From Sulfobacillus benefaciens (GTDB taxonomy: Bacteria; Bacillota; Sulfobacillia; Sulfobacillales; Sulfobacillaceae): a stretch of 43,506 nucleotides of DNA. Position 1 is the first letter of the stretch; each line of letters starts with the position of its first letter. The stretch is from contig PXYW01000053.1 in the NCBI GenBank assembly GCA_003023695.1, forward strand, positions 1-43,506, read 5' to 3'. The position numbers were made by a program, and so were the translations under genes. Below are positions 16,933 to 24,936 of the stretch, in pieces. A model generated the notes under the pieces. It ran no database searches, was not told the origin of the DNA, and saw only the letters and a program-made list of their open reading frames with translations.

Positions 16933-18044
16933 CGGGACCTGTCGAACCCATCTCAAAAGGGCAATATTTCTTGATGGCGGCAATGTCGGTGGTGGCGGGC
17001 GCAATTTATATCTGGCCCCAGTATATTATTCAAACCGCGGGAATTAATGGCTTATGGAGTCTTTTTACCACAGCTGGGATATCCCTTTTAGTTCTGTCCC
17101 TGCAAATCGCATGGGTCAGTTTGACAAAAGCCACGCCATTTGCCACAGCGGTGCGCAATACCTGGGGAGTTTTTGGCATGTGGTTAGTGGTCAGTATAAC
17201 CGGCATTCTGTGCATGACCATTGATGGCGTTATGTTGGCGCTTTTTGGACAAATGCTGCATGTCTTCTTTTATCCCTTAACCCCCGAAGCGGTGCCGATA
17301 GTCTTGATTGGACTAGCCGGAATATGGATTGCTATGCGTTCCTTGAGCACTGTGGCCCGCAATGTGCAGTTTTGGTTTCCTTTGATTTTATTGTCGTTTG
17401 GGTTTGTGGTGTCCTTAAGTTTAAGAAGTGTGCGGTTTTCCGCCGCTCTATTGCCTTCCCCTACTTTTGTGGTGCCCCAATGGCTACGCGCTACGTTGAG
17501 CACTTGGTTTTTGTATGCCAATGGTGCCGTGGTGGCTAGCTTGATCCCCCATATCCGCTGGACCGGGCGGCCTCGCCCCGTATTGTGGACAACTTGGGCG
17601 GTGGGATTTCAAACGCTGGTGCTGGTGCTGGTTTTTGTTATTGTGGTCACCACGCTGGGACCTGCCGCAGCCAGCCAATTGCAATGGCCCATGGTGTATG
17701 TGTTTTCTTTGGTAAGTGTTAAGACCTTCTTTTTTAAAGGCGTCGGGATGTTTGTGATTATTACCTGGACGACGGCGGTGGTGTTGTATTTATCGGTGCA
17801 CATCTATTGTTTTTCTTGGAATGTGCAGGCTATGGTAGATGCCTCATCGTTAGCTCGACGGTGGTTTGCACTCGGCGCAGGAATTGTGGTGATCACCATA
17901 GCGATACTGATCCCATCGGCGATCTCGGCCGGAAAGATATTGTTTGGTGTACTGAATCCCGCAGATTTAAGTTGGACCCTGGGGGTGGCTCTGTTATCAG
18001 TGTTCGTGGTTTGGATACGGCATAGGAGGAGTAAACATTCATGA
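16824..18044 (+). CDS. gerAB: Spore germination permease, GerB family (B subunit)
   Basis: A ten-helix amino-acid-permease-like protein (endospore germination permease, APC fold) that likely binds the germinant. The family N-terminus is recognisable as PISKGQYFLMAAMSVVAGAI, starting at about residue 42 of this frame, so the true start must lie upstream of 16947. The only in-frame ATG is 16824, which gives 406 residues and a 109-base overlap with gerC. A purine-rich stretch at 16914-16927 resembles a ribosome site but is followed by no normal in-frame start codon, so the start is uncertain. The stop overlaps the next gene (ATGA). It belongs to one operon with gerA, gerC and the FMN-binding protein. 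Confidence 0.85.
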   Translation: MVSASGTRNIGQWRLGADFLPGDGCTANSIRGEWGLTGPVEPISKGQYFLMAAMSVVAGAIYIWPQYIIQTAGINGLWSLFTTAGISLLVLSLQIAWVSLTKATPFATAVRNTWGVFGMWLVVSITGILCMTIDGVMLALFGQMLHVFFYPLTPEAVPIVLIGLAGIWIAMRSLSTVARNVQFWFPLILLSFGFVVSLSLRSVRFSAALLPSPTFVVPQWLRATLSTWFLYANGAVVASLIPHIRWTGRPRPVLWTTWAVGFQTLVLVLVFVIVVTTLGPAAASQLQWPMVYVFSLVSVKTFFFKGVGMFVIITWTTAVVLYLSVHIYCFSWNVQAMVDASSLARRWFALGAGIVVITIAILIPSAISAGKILFGVLNPADLSWTLGVALLSVFVVWIRHRRSKHS

Positions 18045-19507
18045 TAGGGACGGGCATAGCGGCGGTATGGGTGATTGCGGGCAACCTCTTGATATTTGTA
18101 GCCGTTGGGGTAGTCTTGCTCATCGTTCTCCGACGGATGGCAATGCGATTGGAACGTGGTTTAGGGCAAAATCCGACGGGAACTCTGTGGGAAATGCTCT
18201 ATACCGTCAATGCCAATTCGGGCACCCAACTGGCCATGACGATGCAACGGGCCGAACAGGGAAAGCCTGCGGAACATCCGATGGGATCTAGCCCCGCGGT
18301 ATTTTGGCTGGACCAAATCGGTTTTGATCCGGCAACGCTAGATCCGGTGCCCCGAGATAGGAGTGTTGCCGTGGATTTAGGGGTACGTCTAGGTCCGCAG
18401 GCTCAAAAACCACTGAAGTTATCACTGCCGGTGTTGATCGCGCCGATGGGTTACGGAGTAGGGTTAAATGAACGGGCTAAAGTTGCACTAGCTCAGGCAT
18501 CGAGTTTGGTAGACACGGCCATTGCGAGTGGTGAAGGCCCGTTTTTGCCAGAAGAACGCGCCTTTGCCACCCACTGGATATTGCAGTGGAGCCGGGCCGA
18601 GTGGGCTCATCAGGCGGCGGTGGTGCAACTGGCCGACATGGTAGAAATACAGGTGGGGCAAGGATCGGAGGCTGGTATCGGTATTGTCAAAGATGCCTGC
18701 GCGATCCCGCACCGGGCGGCGGATGCCGCCCATGGCAACGTAGAAATTCGGGCGATTACGCCGGGGCAGATACCTAAATGGATTCAGGAAATCCGGGGAA
18801 TCAAAGGAGACGTGCCGATTGGCATTAAAGTGCCAGCTAATCAGCATCTAGAACAGGATTTAGCTCTTTTAACCAAATGGGGTGTGGATGTGATTACCCT
18901 AGATGGCTCGGCCGCTGGGAGTGCTGGCAGTCCCGCCGTGATCTCCGACCATTTTGGTTTGGATGTGGGATTGGCGATACACCGAGCGCATCGATGGTTG
19001 GTTGAGGCCGGTCTACGGGACCAGGTGAGTTTGATAGGGTCGGGGGGCATCCATGATGCAGCCGACATTGCCAAGCTGCTGGCATTGGGTGCCGATGCGG
19101 TAGCCGTCGGTTCCACTCTGTTGTTTGCCTTGAGCCATGAACAGGTGGCAGAAAATTTGCCGAATATGCCACCGACCACTCTGGTGATGGCAGAGGGACA
19201 AGATAGGGGACCGCTAAAGCTGGATTTGGACCGAGCCAGTGAACATGTGGCAGGTTGGTTTGAGGCCACCCGGATCGAATTGGCGCTGATCTGTCAGGCG
19301 TTAGGGGTAACGTCTATCCATGACTTGGGACCCCAGCATCTTATCGCACGATCTCTCGAAGCGTCTGCCCGATTTCATCTTGCCAGCGATGCCGACCCAC
19401 TGCGCTGGATGCGCGTCAATGAGGCTTTAAATCAGTTGGTGGGACAGTATCAAGCGGCAAATGCGATATTAGCTCACCTCGCGGATAAACTTTGGGTTGC
19501 AGACTAA
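18041..19507 (+). CDS. FMN-binding glutamate-synthase-family protein, membrane anchored
   Basis: 488 residues. An N-terminal helix (about 5-32) anchors it in the membrane, followed by a domain of the FMN-binding alpha/beta-barrel of glutamate synthase large subunit (Glu_synthase). Barrel motifs visible: IAPMGYGVGLNERA, SGEGPFLPEE, EIQVGQGSEAGIG, KVPANQHLEQDL, ITLDGSAAGSAGSP and GSGGIHDAADIAKLLALGAD (phosphate-binding end). It lacks the cysteine cluster for the 3Fe-4S centre seen in full glutamate synthases and has no amidotransferase domain, so a complete glutamate synthase activity is unlikely. RBS AGGAGGA (18025-18031) and the ATGA overlap with gerB place it as the last gene of the germination operon. 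Substrate unknown; an oxidoreductase role in spore-membrane or amino-acid metabolism is a guess. Confidence 0.85.
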   Translation: MIGTGIAAVWVIAGNLLIFVAVGVVLLIVLRRMAMRLERGLGQNPTGTLWEMLYTVNANSGTQLAMTMQRAEQGKPAEHPMGSSPAVFWLDQIGFDPATLDPVPRDRSVAVDLGVRLGPQAQKPLKLSLPVLIAPMGYGVGLNERAKVALAQASSLVDTAIASGEGPFLPEERAFATHWILQWSRAEWAHQAAVVQLADMVEIQVGQGSEAGIGIVKDACAIPHRAADAAHGNVEIRAITPGQIPKWIQEIRGIKGDVPIGIKVPANQHLEQDLALLTKWGVDVITLDGSAAGSAGSPAVISDHFGLDVGLAIHRAHRWLVEAGLRDQVSLIGSGGIHDAADIAKLLALGADAVAVGSTLLFALSHEQVAENLPNMPPTTLVMAEGQDRGPLKLDLDRASEHVAGWFEATRIELALICQALGVTSIHDLGPQHLIARSLEASARFHLASDADPLRWMRVNEALNQLVGQYQAANAILAHLADKLWVAD

Positions 19508-19668
19508 TTGAATGACGCGCGCGGTTTGGCAATGATGGGTGCCAGGTGAAGTGGGGCGGGGACTGTGTTGAGCCATCACCTGGGCATTGGAGGCAGTGGC
19601 TTCAAGCAGCAATAGAAAGATGCAGCAGGCTGCAGTGTGTTGATGTATCAATGAATTTCAAGCGTACA
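19508..19668. other. Spacer with a weak inverted repeat
   Basis: No gene. CCAGGTGA (19542-19549) and TCACCTGG (19576-19583) form an 8-bp inverted repeat with a 26-base spacer; its role is unknown. Confidence 0.4.
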
Positions 19669-19708
19669 CCGCTCCCCAAGCCGTCGATGTTTCGTTCTTG
19701 GGGAGCGG
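19669..19708 (+). terminator. Terminator between the germination operon and the SQR-like gene
   Basis: CCGCTCCCCAAG (19669-19680) pairs perfectly over 12 bp with CTTGGGGAGCGG (19697-19708); GTTTTTATAATTTTT follows. It should stop the plus-strand operon, and the symmetric stem may also help end the convergent minus-strand gene. Confidence 0.85.
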
Positions 19709-19717
19709 AACCCGTTT

Positions 19718-20983
19718 TTATAATTTTTCTGCCACAAATTCCGCAAGTGGCATGCCCCAATTAGGCACCTTGCCATGGGTTCGGAAAAACAGATCTTTAT
19801 ATTGGTTCTTCAACAGATAGGGGAGGTTTCCCGTTTTGATCACCTGTTTCTTTCCTCCGTACCATGCATCAGAGTTGATGTAGAAAGCCTGATGATGCCC
19901 CATATCGCCAATGCAATTGACACTGGGTTTAAAAGGCAAATCTCCCTCTTCTTTGGAAAGTTGGCCAACGTCCATGGCAATTTGCCGCGCCACCACTGCG
20001 GCCTGCAGGTGCGCTATCCAGCCCAATTTAGGCACTGCCAGAGCAGACGCGTCACCAGCTGCCAAAACATTGGGATACTTCGGGTTTCGCATGTTGCGGT
20101 CGGTGATAATGAATCCGCGATCATCGCTGATAGGCAAACCTTGCAAGAAGGGGTGAGGGACCCAGTCTGGGAAAATAATCTTAAGTTCCGCTTCGACACT
20201 GGCGCCATTGTCAAATTCAATGCCATCCGCCGTGATTTGTTTGATATCCCGGGTGCGATTCATGTAGTGATACCCTTTTTTGCTAGCCAAACTCAAAAGT
20301 TGGTCGACAATCTCGGTGCCGACATCTTCGGCTATAACCTCGGCTGGAGTGAAAATGGTCACTTGTTCCGGACCCTGAAATCCATGTTCCTTGAGCCAAC
20401 TCCCCATAGACATGCCCATTTCTACCGGTGGACCCTCGCAAGCTGCTTCAGCTGTCGGCACTAAATCTTGGGTTTGGGTACCCTGGTGAAAACGCGCGGA
20501 GCCTACGGCGACTGGTCCGCCTTTGTACTCATGAAACAGGTATTGGCGCAGGCGATTGCCATAGTAGGTATCGGTCACGGTATGACCAAATTCGGCAAAC
20601 CCTGGAATCTGGTCATAAGCCAACCGATTGCCTAGAGCAATCACCAAGTAGTCGTAGGTTAGTGACATCGGTGCAGCGCCAGGACGCTCGTTAGGCAAAT
20701 AGTCGACGCGTTTGGCGTCGACATCGATAGCCTCGACTTTTCCCATAATGAAGGGAGTCTTATCCTCATTGAGGACAGGGGGCAAACTCATATGCAGTGA
20801 GACTGCGGGGTCCCGATCGTTTAACGCTTCCAATCCAATATTGGGGACAAACAGCAGATAAGATTTTTGATCCATCACGGTAATGCGGACCGCGTCGCCT
20901 GCTAGATGGTGCAGTTGTTGCGCCACTTCCAGTCCGGCGAAATTTGCGCCTAAGACTACCACGTGCGGCGCTTTTTGGCTCAT
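19718..20983 (-). CDS. Sulfide:quinone oxidoreductase-like flavoprotein (paralogue 1)
   Basis: A 421-residue two-dinucleotide-binding flavoprotein. The FAD site is VVLGANFAGLEVAQQL near the start and the late NVLAAGDASAL. SQR enzymes (A. ferrooxidans numbering) use Cys160 and Cys356 for sulfur transfer and have Cys128 nearby. Here Cys182 in AEAACEGPPVEMG and Cys357 in SVNCIGDMGHH sit at the first two positions, while no cysteine occupies the Cys128 site. The C-terminal tail is SQR-like. It should reduce membrane quinone with sulfide or a related donor. ATG 20983 follows AAGGAAG; an in-frame GTG at 20992 is less likely. It is divergent from the second cydAB. Confidence 0.8.
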   Translation of the reverse strand: MSQKAPHVVVLGANFAGLEVAQQLHHLAGDAVRITVMDQKSYLLFVPNIGLEALNDRDPAVSLHMSLPPVLNEDKTPFIMGKVEAIDVDAKRVDYLPNERPGAAPMSLTYDYLVIALGNRLAYDQIPGFAEFGHTVTDTYYGNRLRQYLFHEYKGGPVAVGSARFHQGTQTQDLVPTAEAACEGPPVEMGMSMGSWLKEHGFQGPEQVTIFTPAEVIAEDVGTEIVDQLLSLASKKGYHYMNRTRDIKQITADGIEFDNGASVEAELKIIFPDWVPHPFLQGLPISDDRGFIITDRNMRNPKYPNVLAAGDASALAVPKLGWIAHLQAAVVARQIAMDVGQLSKEEGDLPFKPSVNCIGDMGHHQAFYINSDAWYGGKKQVIKTGNLPYLLKNQYKDLFFRTHGKVPNWGMPLAEFVAEKL

Positions 20984-21154
20984 GCCATCCACTTCCTTTA
21001 CTAAATTCTTGGACTAATTATTACCACAATACATGAATTTTATGGATTTTGTAAGCTTTTAAGAGATCTCCCAGAAGTGGAATGGACAACGATTTACTGA
21101 AAAATTTGCATGGGGGCCAAAAAATCGGAAACCCTACCCAATGGGAGGTGCGCT

Positions 21155-22549
21155 ATGACAGATGTGGGTTTGGCGCGGCTGCAGTTTGGAGTGACCACCA
21201 TTTATCATTTTTTGATTGTTCCCTTGACGATAGGCACGGCATTGCAGTTGGCGATTTTAGAGACCATCTATTGGAAAAACCCGACTCCTAAGATGCGGGC
21301 GTTGTTGGATTTTTTTGGTCGTCTGTTTTTGCTGAATTTTGCTTTGGGCGTGGTGACCGGGATCTTGCAAGAATTTCAGTTTGGCATGAACTGGTCGAGT
21401 TATTCCCGATTTGTAGGCGATGTGTTTGGCGCGCCGCTCGCCGTGGAAGCTTTGGCTGCATTCTTTTTGGAGTCGACATTCATCGCCATCTGGATCTTTG
21501 GTTGGGATTGGGTTTCTCCACGGCTTCACCTGTGGTCCATTTGGTTGGTGGCATTTGGCACCAGCCTCTCGGCATTTTGGATTTTAACGGCAAATTCGTT
21601 TATGCAGGAACCGGTGGGATTTATGCTGCGCCATGGCCGAGCGGAAATGGTGAACTTCTTCGCGTTGTTGGGCAATCCTCAGTTGTGGGTGGAATTTCCG
21701 CATACCGAAATTGCCGCATTGGCCACCGGGGGTTTTTTTGTGGCGGGGATTAGCGCGGTTTTTCTTCGCAAAGGAGAGCACGTTGAAGAATTTCATCTGT
21801 CGTTTCGGGTGGCGATTTTGACGGCGGCGGTGGCCAGCATTGTGGTGATTATTATCGGCCATGAACAGGCCCAGCACCTTATTGTGGCCCAGCCAATGAA
21901 AATGGCAGCATCGGAAGCGTTGTACCACACCAGCTCATTGCACGCTCCCTGGACACTCATTGCTTGGATTGGCCCCGTTCGCCAGGTCAACCGCTTTGTT
22001 ATTGCCATTCCCTATATGTTGTCGATTTTAGCCTATAACAGTTTGTCAGGACGTGTGTTAGGAATAGATGCATTGCAGCGTCTTTATGTTCACCGCTATG
22101 GTCCCGGATGGTATGTGCCTCCGATAGTCGTCACATTTTGGGCATTTCGCCTAATGATTCTGATCGGGTTTCTGATGGCGGGTCTCGCATTATGGGCCCT
22201 CTGGCTAGAACACAAAGGGGTTTTGCTTAAAGCAAAAACTTTTTTAAAGGTCATGACGTGGGCCATTGGGTTGCCACTGCTGGGCAATATTATGGGTTGG
22301 GTGATGACTGAGGTAGGCCGCCAGCCTTGGGTTGTGTTTAGCCTCATGAAGACAGCCGACGGGGTGTCGCCTACGGTGCCGATGGCGGATATTTGGATTA
22401 CCCTGTTGGGGTTTGGCGGATTGTATGGTGTTTTGGGCTATATTGATGCCCGGCTGCTGATCAAGTATGTGCGTCTTGGCCCTGAAGCCAACGAACCGGA
22501 AAGCCCCCATCCTCCGCTGTTTCAAGTGCCTAACCCTACGGATTCGTGA
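21155..22549 (+). CDS. cydA: Cytochrome bd oxidase subunit I (second copy)
   Basis: 464 residues, similar throughout to the first CydA at 7309. Heme ligands are His18 (TTIYHFLIVP), His183 (VEFPHT) and Met384 (GWVMTEVGRQPW). Glu98 and Glu106 of the proton path and Lys249/Glu254 (AQPMKMAASEA) are kept. The Q-loop is again short. ATG 21155 follows GGGAGG; the longer frame from 21110 has no family resemblance before this point. It pairs with the cydB that starts 74 bases after its stop. This locus has no cydDC; the first locus may supply assembly. It lies between SQR-like genes, which suggests a sulfide-linked electron route (inference). Confidence 0.95.
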   Translation: MTDVGLARLQFGVTTIYHFLIVPLTIGTALQLAILETIYWKNPTPKMRALLDFFGRLFLLNFALGVVTGILQEFQFGMNWSSYSRFVGDVFGAPLAVEALAAFFLESTFIAIWIFGWDWVSPRLHLWSIWLVAFGTSLSAFWILTANSFMQEPVGFMLRHGRAEMVNFFALLGNPQLWVEFPHTEIAALATGGFFVAGISAVFLRKGEHVEEFHLSFRVAILTAAVASIVVIIIGHEQAQHLIVAQPMKMAASEALYHTSSLHAPWTLIAWIGPVRQVNRFVIAIPYMLSILAYNSLSGRVLGIDALQRLYVHRYGPGWYVPPIVVTFWAFRLMILIGFLMAGLALWALWLEHKGVLLKAKTFLKVMTWAIGLPLLGNIMGWVMTEVGRQPWVVFSLMKTADGVSPTVPMADIWITLLGFGGLYGVLGYIDARLLIKYVRLGPEANEPESPHPPLFQVPNPTDS

Positions 22550-22623
22550 TAGACGTTTGAAAAGGGGAAGGCCTGGGTGCAAAGACATGTCGTTATTTCA
22601 CTAAGTAACAAGGAGGATGCTCC

Positions 22624-23637
22624 ATGCACTTGCCTAGTGTCTGGTTTGGGTTGATTGCCGTGTTGTTTATTGGCTATCTCTTTTTGGAAGGGTTTGACTA
22701 TGGGGTTGGCATATTAGTGCCCTTTTTAGGGAGAACCGATCAAGAACGTCGTGCCCTGGTAGGGACCATCGGGCCGGTTTGGGATGCGAATGAGGTGTGG
22801 CTCATTACTGCTGGCGGGGCCATATTTGCCGCATTTCCCAATTGGTATGCCACACTGTTTAGCGGATTCTATCTGGTTTTGGCGCTTTTGCTGGCCGCTT
22901 TGATTATTCGTGGTGTAGCATTGGAGTATAGATCCAAGGATGACCGGCCCGAATGGCGAGCCCGGTGGGACGTGCTCTTGGTGATCGGCAGCGCCATTCC
23001 TGCTTTTGTTTGGGGAGCCGCTATGGGCAACATGTTGCACGGCGTGCCGATTAATGCCCAAATGAACTATGTCGGGGGCTTTTTTACTTTGCTTAATCCC
23101 TATGCCATAGTTGGCGGCATTGCCTCTTTGCTGTTGTTTACTCTCCATGGGGCACTGTTTTTATCGATGAAGGCCCCGCCTGAATTAGCTAAACGGGCCG
23201 ATCAGGCCGCATTTAAGATTGGTGGCCTGACGACTGTGTTTTATTTTGGTTTTGTGGTCCTCAGCTACTATTTCGCCAATTTGCGGGTGCGATTGGGTGT
23301 CGATCCCGGACCGATTCCGGTCTTAGCAGGATTTTGCATGATTGCGATTCGGTTTGTGCTGCAGCGGGGATTGCGGGGATGGGCTTTTGCTTTGACGGGA
23401 TCAACAATTGTGCTGTCCACCATCAGTGTTTTTCTCGCGCTCTACCCACGTCTAATGATTTCCACATTAAATCCGCGGTGGAGTCTCACCATTTATAATG
23501 CGTCCTCTAACGGCTATAGCCTTAAAGTGATGACAATAGTGGCGCTTACCGTGCTGCCCATTGTTCTGGCATACCAGGTATGGACTTACTGGATTTTTCG
23601 CAAGCGGGTCAGCATGGACGATACCTTCCATTACTAA
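22624..23637 (+). CDS. cydB: Cytochrome bd oxidase subunit II (second copy)
   Basis: 337 residues, mostly hydrophobic helices. It has the CydB start (VLFIGYLFLEGFDYGVGILV), GPVWDANEVWLITAGGAIFA and the C-terminal LNPRWSLTIYNASSNGYSL seen in the first copy. AAGGAGG (22610-22616) precedes the ATG at 22624. It is the heme-less partner of the second CydA. The gene ends before a GC-rich hairpin that separates it from a convergent SQR-like gene. No CydX-type small subunit was found downstream. Confidence 0.95.
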   Translation: MHLPSVWFGLIAVLFIGYLFLEGFDYGVGILVPFLGRTDQERRALVGTIGPVWDANEVWLITAGGAIFAAFPNWYATLFSGFYLVLALLLAALIIRGVALEYRSKDDRPEWRARWDVLLVIGSAIPAFVWGAAMGNMLHGVPINAQMNYVGGFFTLLNPYAIVGGIASLLLFTLHGALFLSMKAPPELAKRADQAAFKIGGLTTVFYFGFVVLSYYFANLRVRLGVDPGPIPVLAGFCMIAIRFVLQRGLRGWAFALTGSTIVLSTISVFLALYPRLMISTLNPRWSLTIYNASSNGYSLKVMTIVALTVLPIVLAYQVWTYWIFRKRVSMDDTFHY

Positions 23638-23641
23638 CAAA

Positions 23642-23662
23642 GCGCCCGCTGGCAGCGGGCGC
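23642..23662. terminator. Hairpin between convergent cydB (copy 2) and SQR-like gene
   Basis: GCGCCCGCT (23642-23650) pairs with AGCGGGCGC (23654-23662), a 9-bp stem with a 3-base loop. It has no clear T-run on the plus strand and only a short one on the minus strand. It may act in both directions. Confidence 0.6.
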
Positions 23663-23668
23663 CCAGGC

Positions 23669-24823
23669 CTATGGGTTGATCTTAGACATCGGGACGCCCC
23701 ATTTTTTAAAAATAGGGGTGTGGACAAAAGAATAGGCTAGAGCAGATTTCGCCATTGGCCATCTTCTTCCGGTGCGCACCACTTGATGCTGGTCGTTCCA
23801 CAGCGAACGGCGCACAAATAGGCCTTGACCGTTACCGAGATCGAGAACGCAGCTCATTTCATGATCGTACTCTTTGCGTGGCGCGGAAGATTGATTGACC
23901 TCCAGGCTTAGGTTGTGGGCAGCAGTTTCTGCTTGCAGCATGGCGGTATGGGCTTGCTTGGGGCCTTCAAACGCCACCGCGCTGCCTACGACGTAGATAT
24001 CGGGATAGTGCACCGAACGCATGTCTTTTCCGGTTTCCAGCCAGTCTCGGCTGTGACCATTAGCTAAGGAGCTTTGAGCATCTTCCCCGCGAAATGGCGG
24101 AGTCAATATAGTGAGTTTTGATGGCAGTTCGGTGCCGTCTTTGAGGATGACCCGGTCGGCTTTAACCTCTTTAACTTGTACCGGACCCATACGGGAGATC
24201 TTCCGTTCGGCAAAAAGCGCAGTCAAAAATTCAGTGGCTTCAGGGCCTGCTGGTGCCCACAGTTTAGGCAACGGATCGATGAATTGAATGCTTCCTGGAA
24301 GATCATGACGTTTAAGCCATTCTTCCAGTTCCAATGCGACCTCAAAAGCAGGACCTCCTGTTTGCACAAATTGTGACCAGCCCACCACAATCGGTCCTCC
24401 ATCAAAATGCTCCAAGGCCGATCTTAGTGCCAAAGCTCCCTCAATCGAACAGACATTGTATCCATATTCACGCAATCCCGGGATCTCTTCATACTGAAGT
24501 TTTTCCCCTAAGGCAACAATCAATTTGTCGTAAAATACGGGTCCTGTCTTGGTGTTGACTGCCTTGGCTTCGACATCAAAAGATTCTATGGTGGTCGGGA
24601 GAAATTCAATGCCGGACTTGGCATATAAAGTCTCTAAATTAAAAGTAATAGATTTTGGCGATTTCTTTCCAAATGCCACTAATACTAGGCTGGGCCGATA
24701 GACAAATTGGTTGTCCTTAGCAAGGACAGTAATGCGATGATTGCTGTTTTTCAGTCGTTTCTTTAGCTGCAACGCAGCGGTCAAACCTCCGAATCCGCTG
24801 CCTGCAATGACTATGCGGGCCAT
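23669..24823 (-). CDS. SQR-like flavoprotein lacking the central cysteine (paralogue 2)
   Basis: 384 residues with the FAD site IVIAGSGFGGLTAAL. Compared with SQR, Cys125 (NVCSIEGAL) matches the Cys128 position and Cys325 (MSCVLDLGNG) the Cys356 position, but the Cys160 site is Gly157 (VQTGGPAFEVALE). The late FAD motif reads YVVGSAVAF instead of the usual AGDA, so the conserved aspartate is Ser281. A normal sulfide-oxidising thiol relay is therefore doubtful; an NDH-2-like, other donor, or partner role is possible. ATG 24823 follows GAGGAGGA. It converges with cydB copy 2 and heads in the same direction as paralogue 3, which lies upstream at 24937. Confidence 0.75.
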   Translation of the reverse strand: MARIVIAGSGFGGLTAALQLKKRLKNSNHRITVLAKDNQFVYRPSLVLVAFGKKSPKSITFNLETLYAKSGIEFLPTTIESFDVEAKAVNTKTGPVFYDKLIVALGEKLQYEEIPGLREYGYNVCSIEGALALRSALEHFDGGPIVVGWSQFVQTGGPAFEVALELEEWLKRHDLPGSIQFIDPLPKLWAPAGPEATEFLTALFAERKISRMGPVQVKEVKADRVILKDGTELPSKLTILTPPFRGEDAQSSLANGHSRDWLETGKDMRSVHYPDIYVVGSAVAFEGPKQAHTAMLQAETAAHNLSLEVNQSSAPRKEYDHEMSCVLDLGNGQGLFVRRSLWNDQHQVVRTGRRWPMAKSALAYSFVHTPIFKKWGVPMSKINP

Positions 24824-24936
24824 GAAATAGTCCTCCTCATGCAACAAATTTGCATCTGCAATAAATATAGCGCATTGGCCCTTTGGCTAACATGGGCCTA
24901 AAGGCGCATTTCCCCATAGTCTAAAAGGATGGGAGA

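Noticed and set aside
19775..20464. 229-codon plus-strand frame inside SQR paralogue 1
   Set aside because: Antisense to a gene with clear FAD motifs; no ribosome site.
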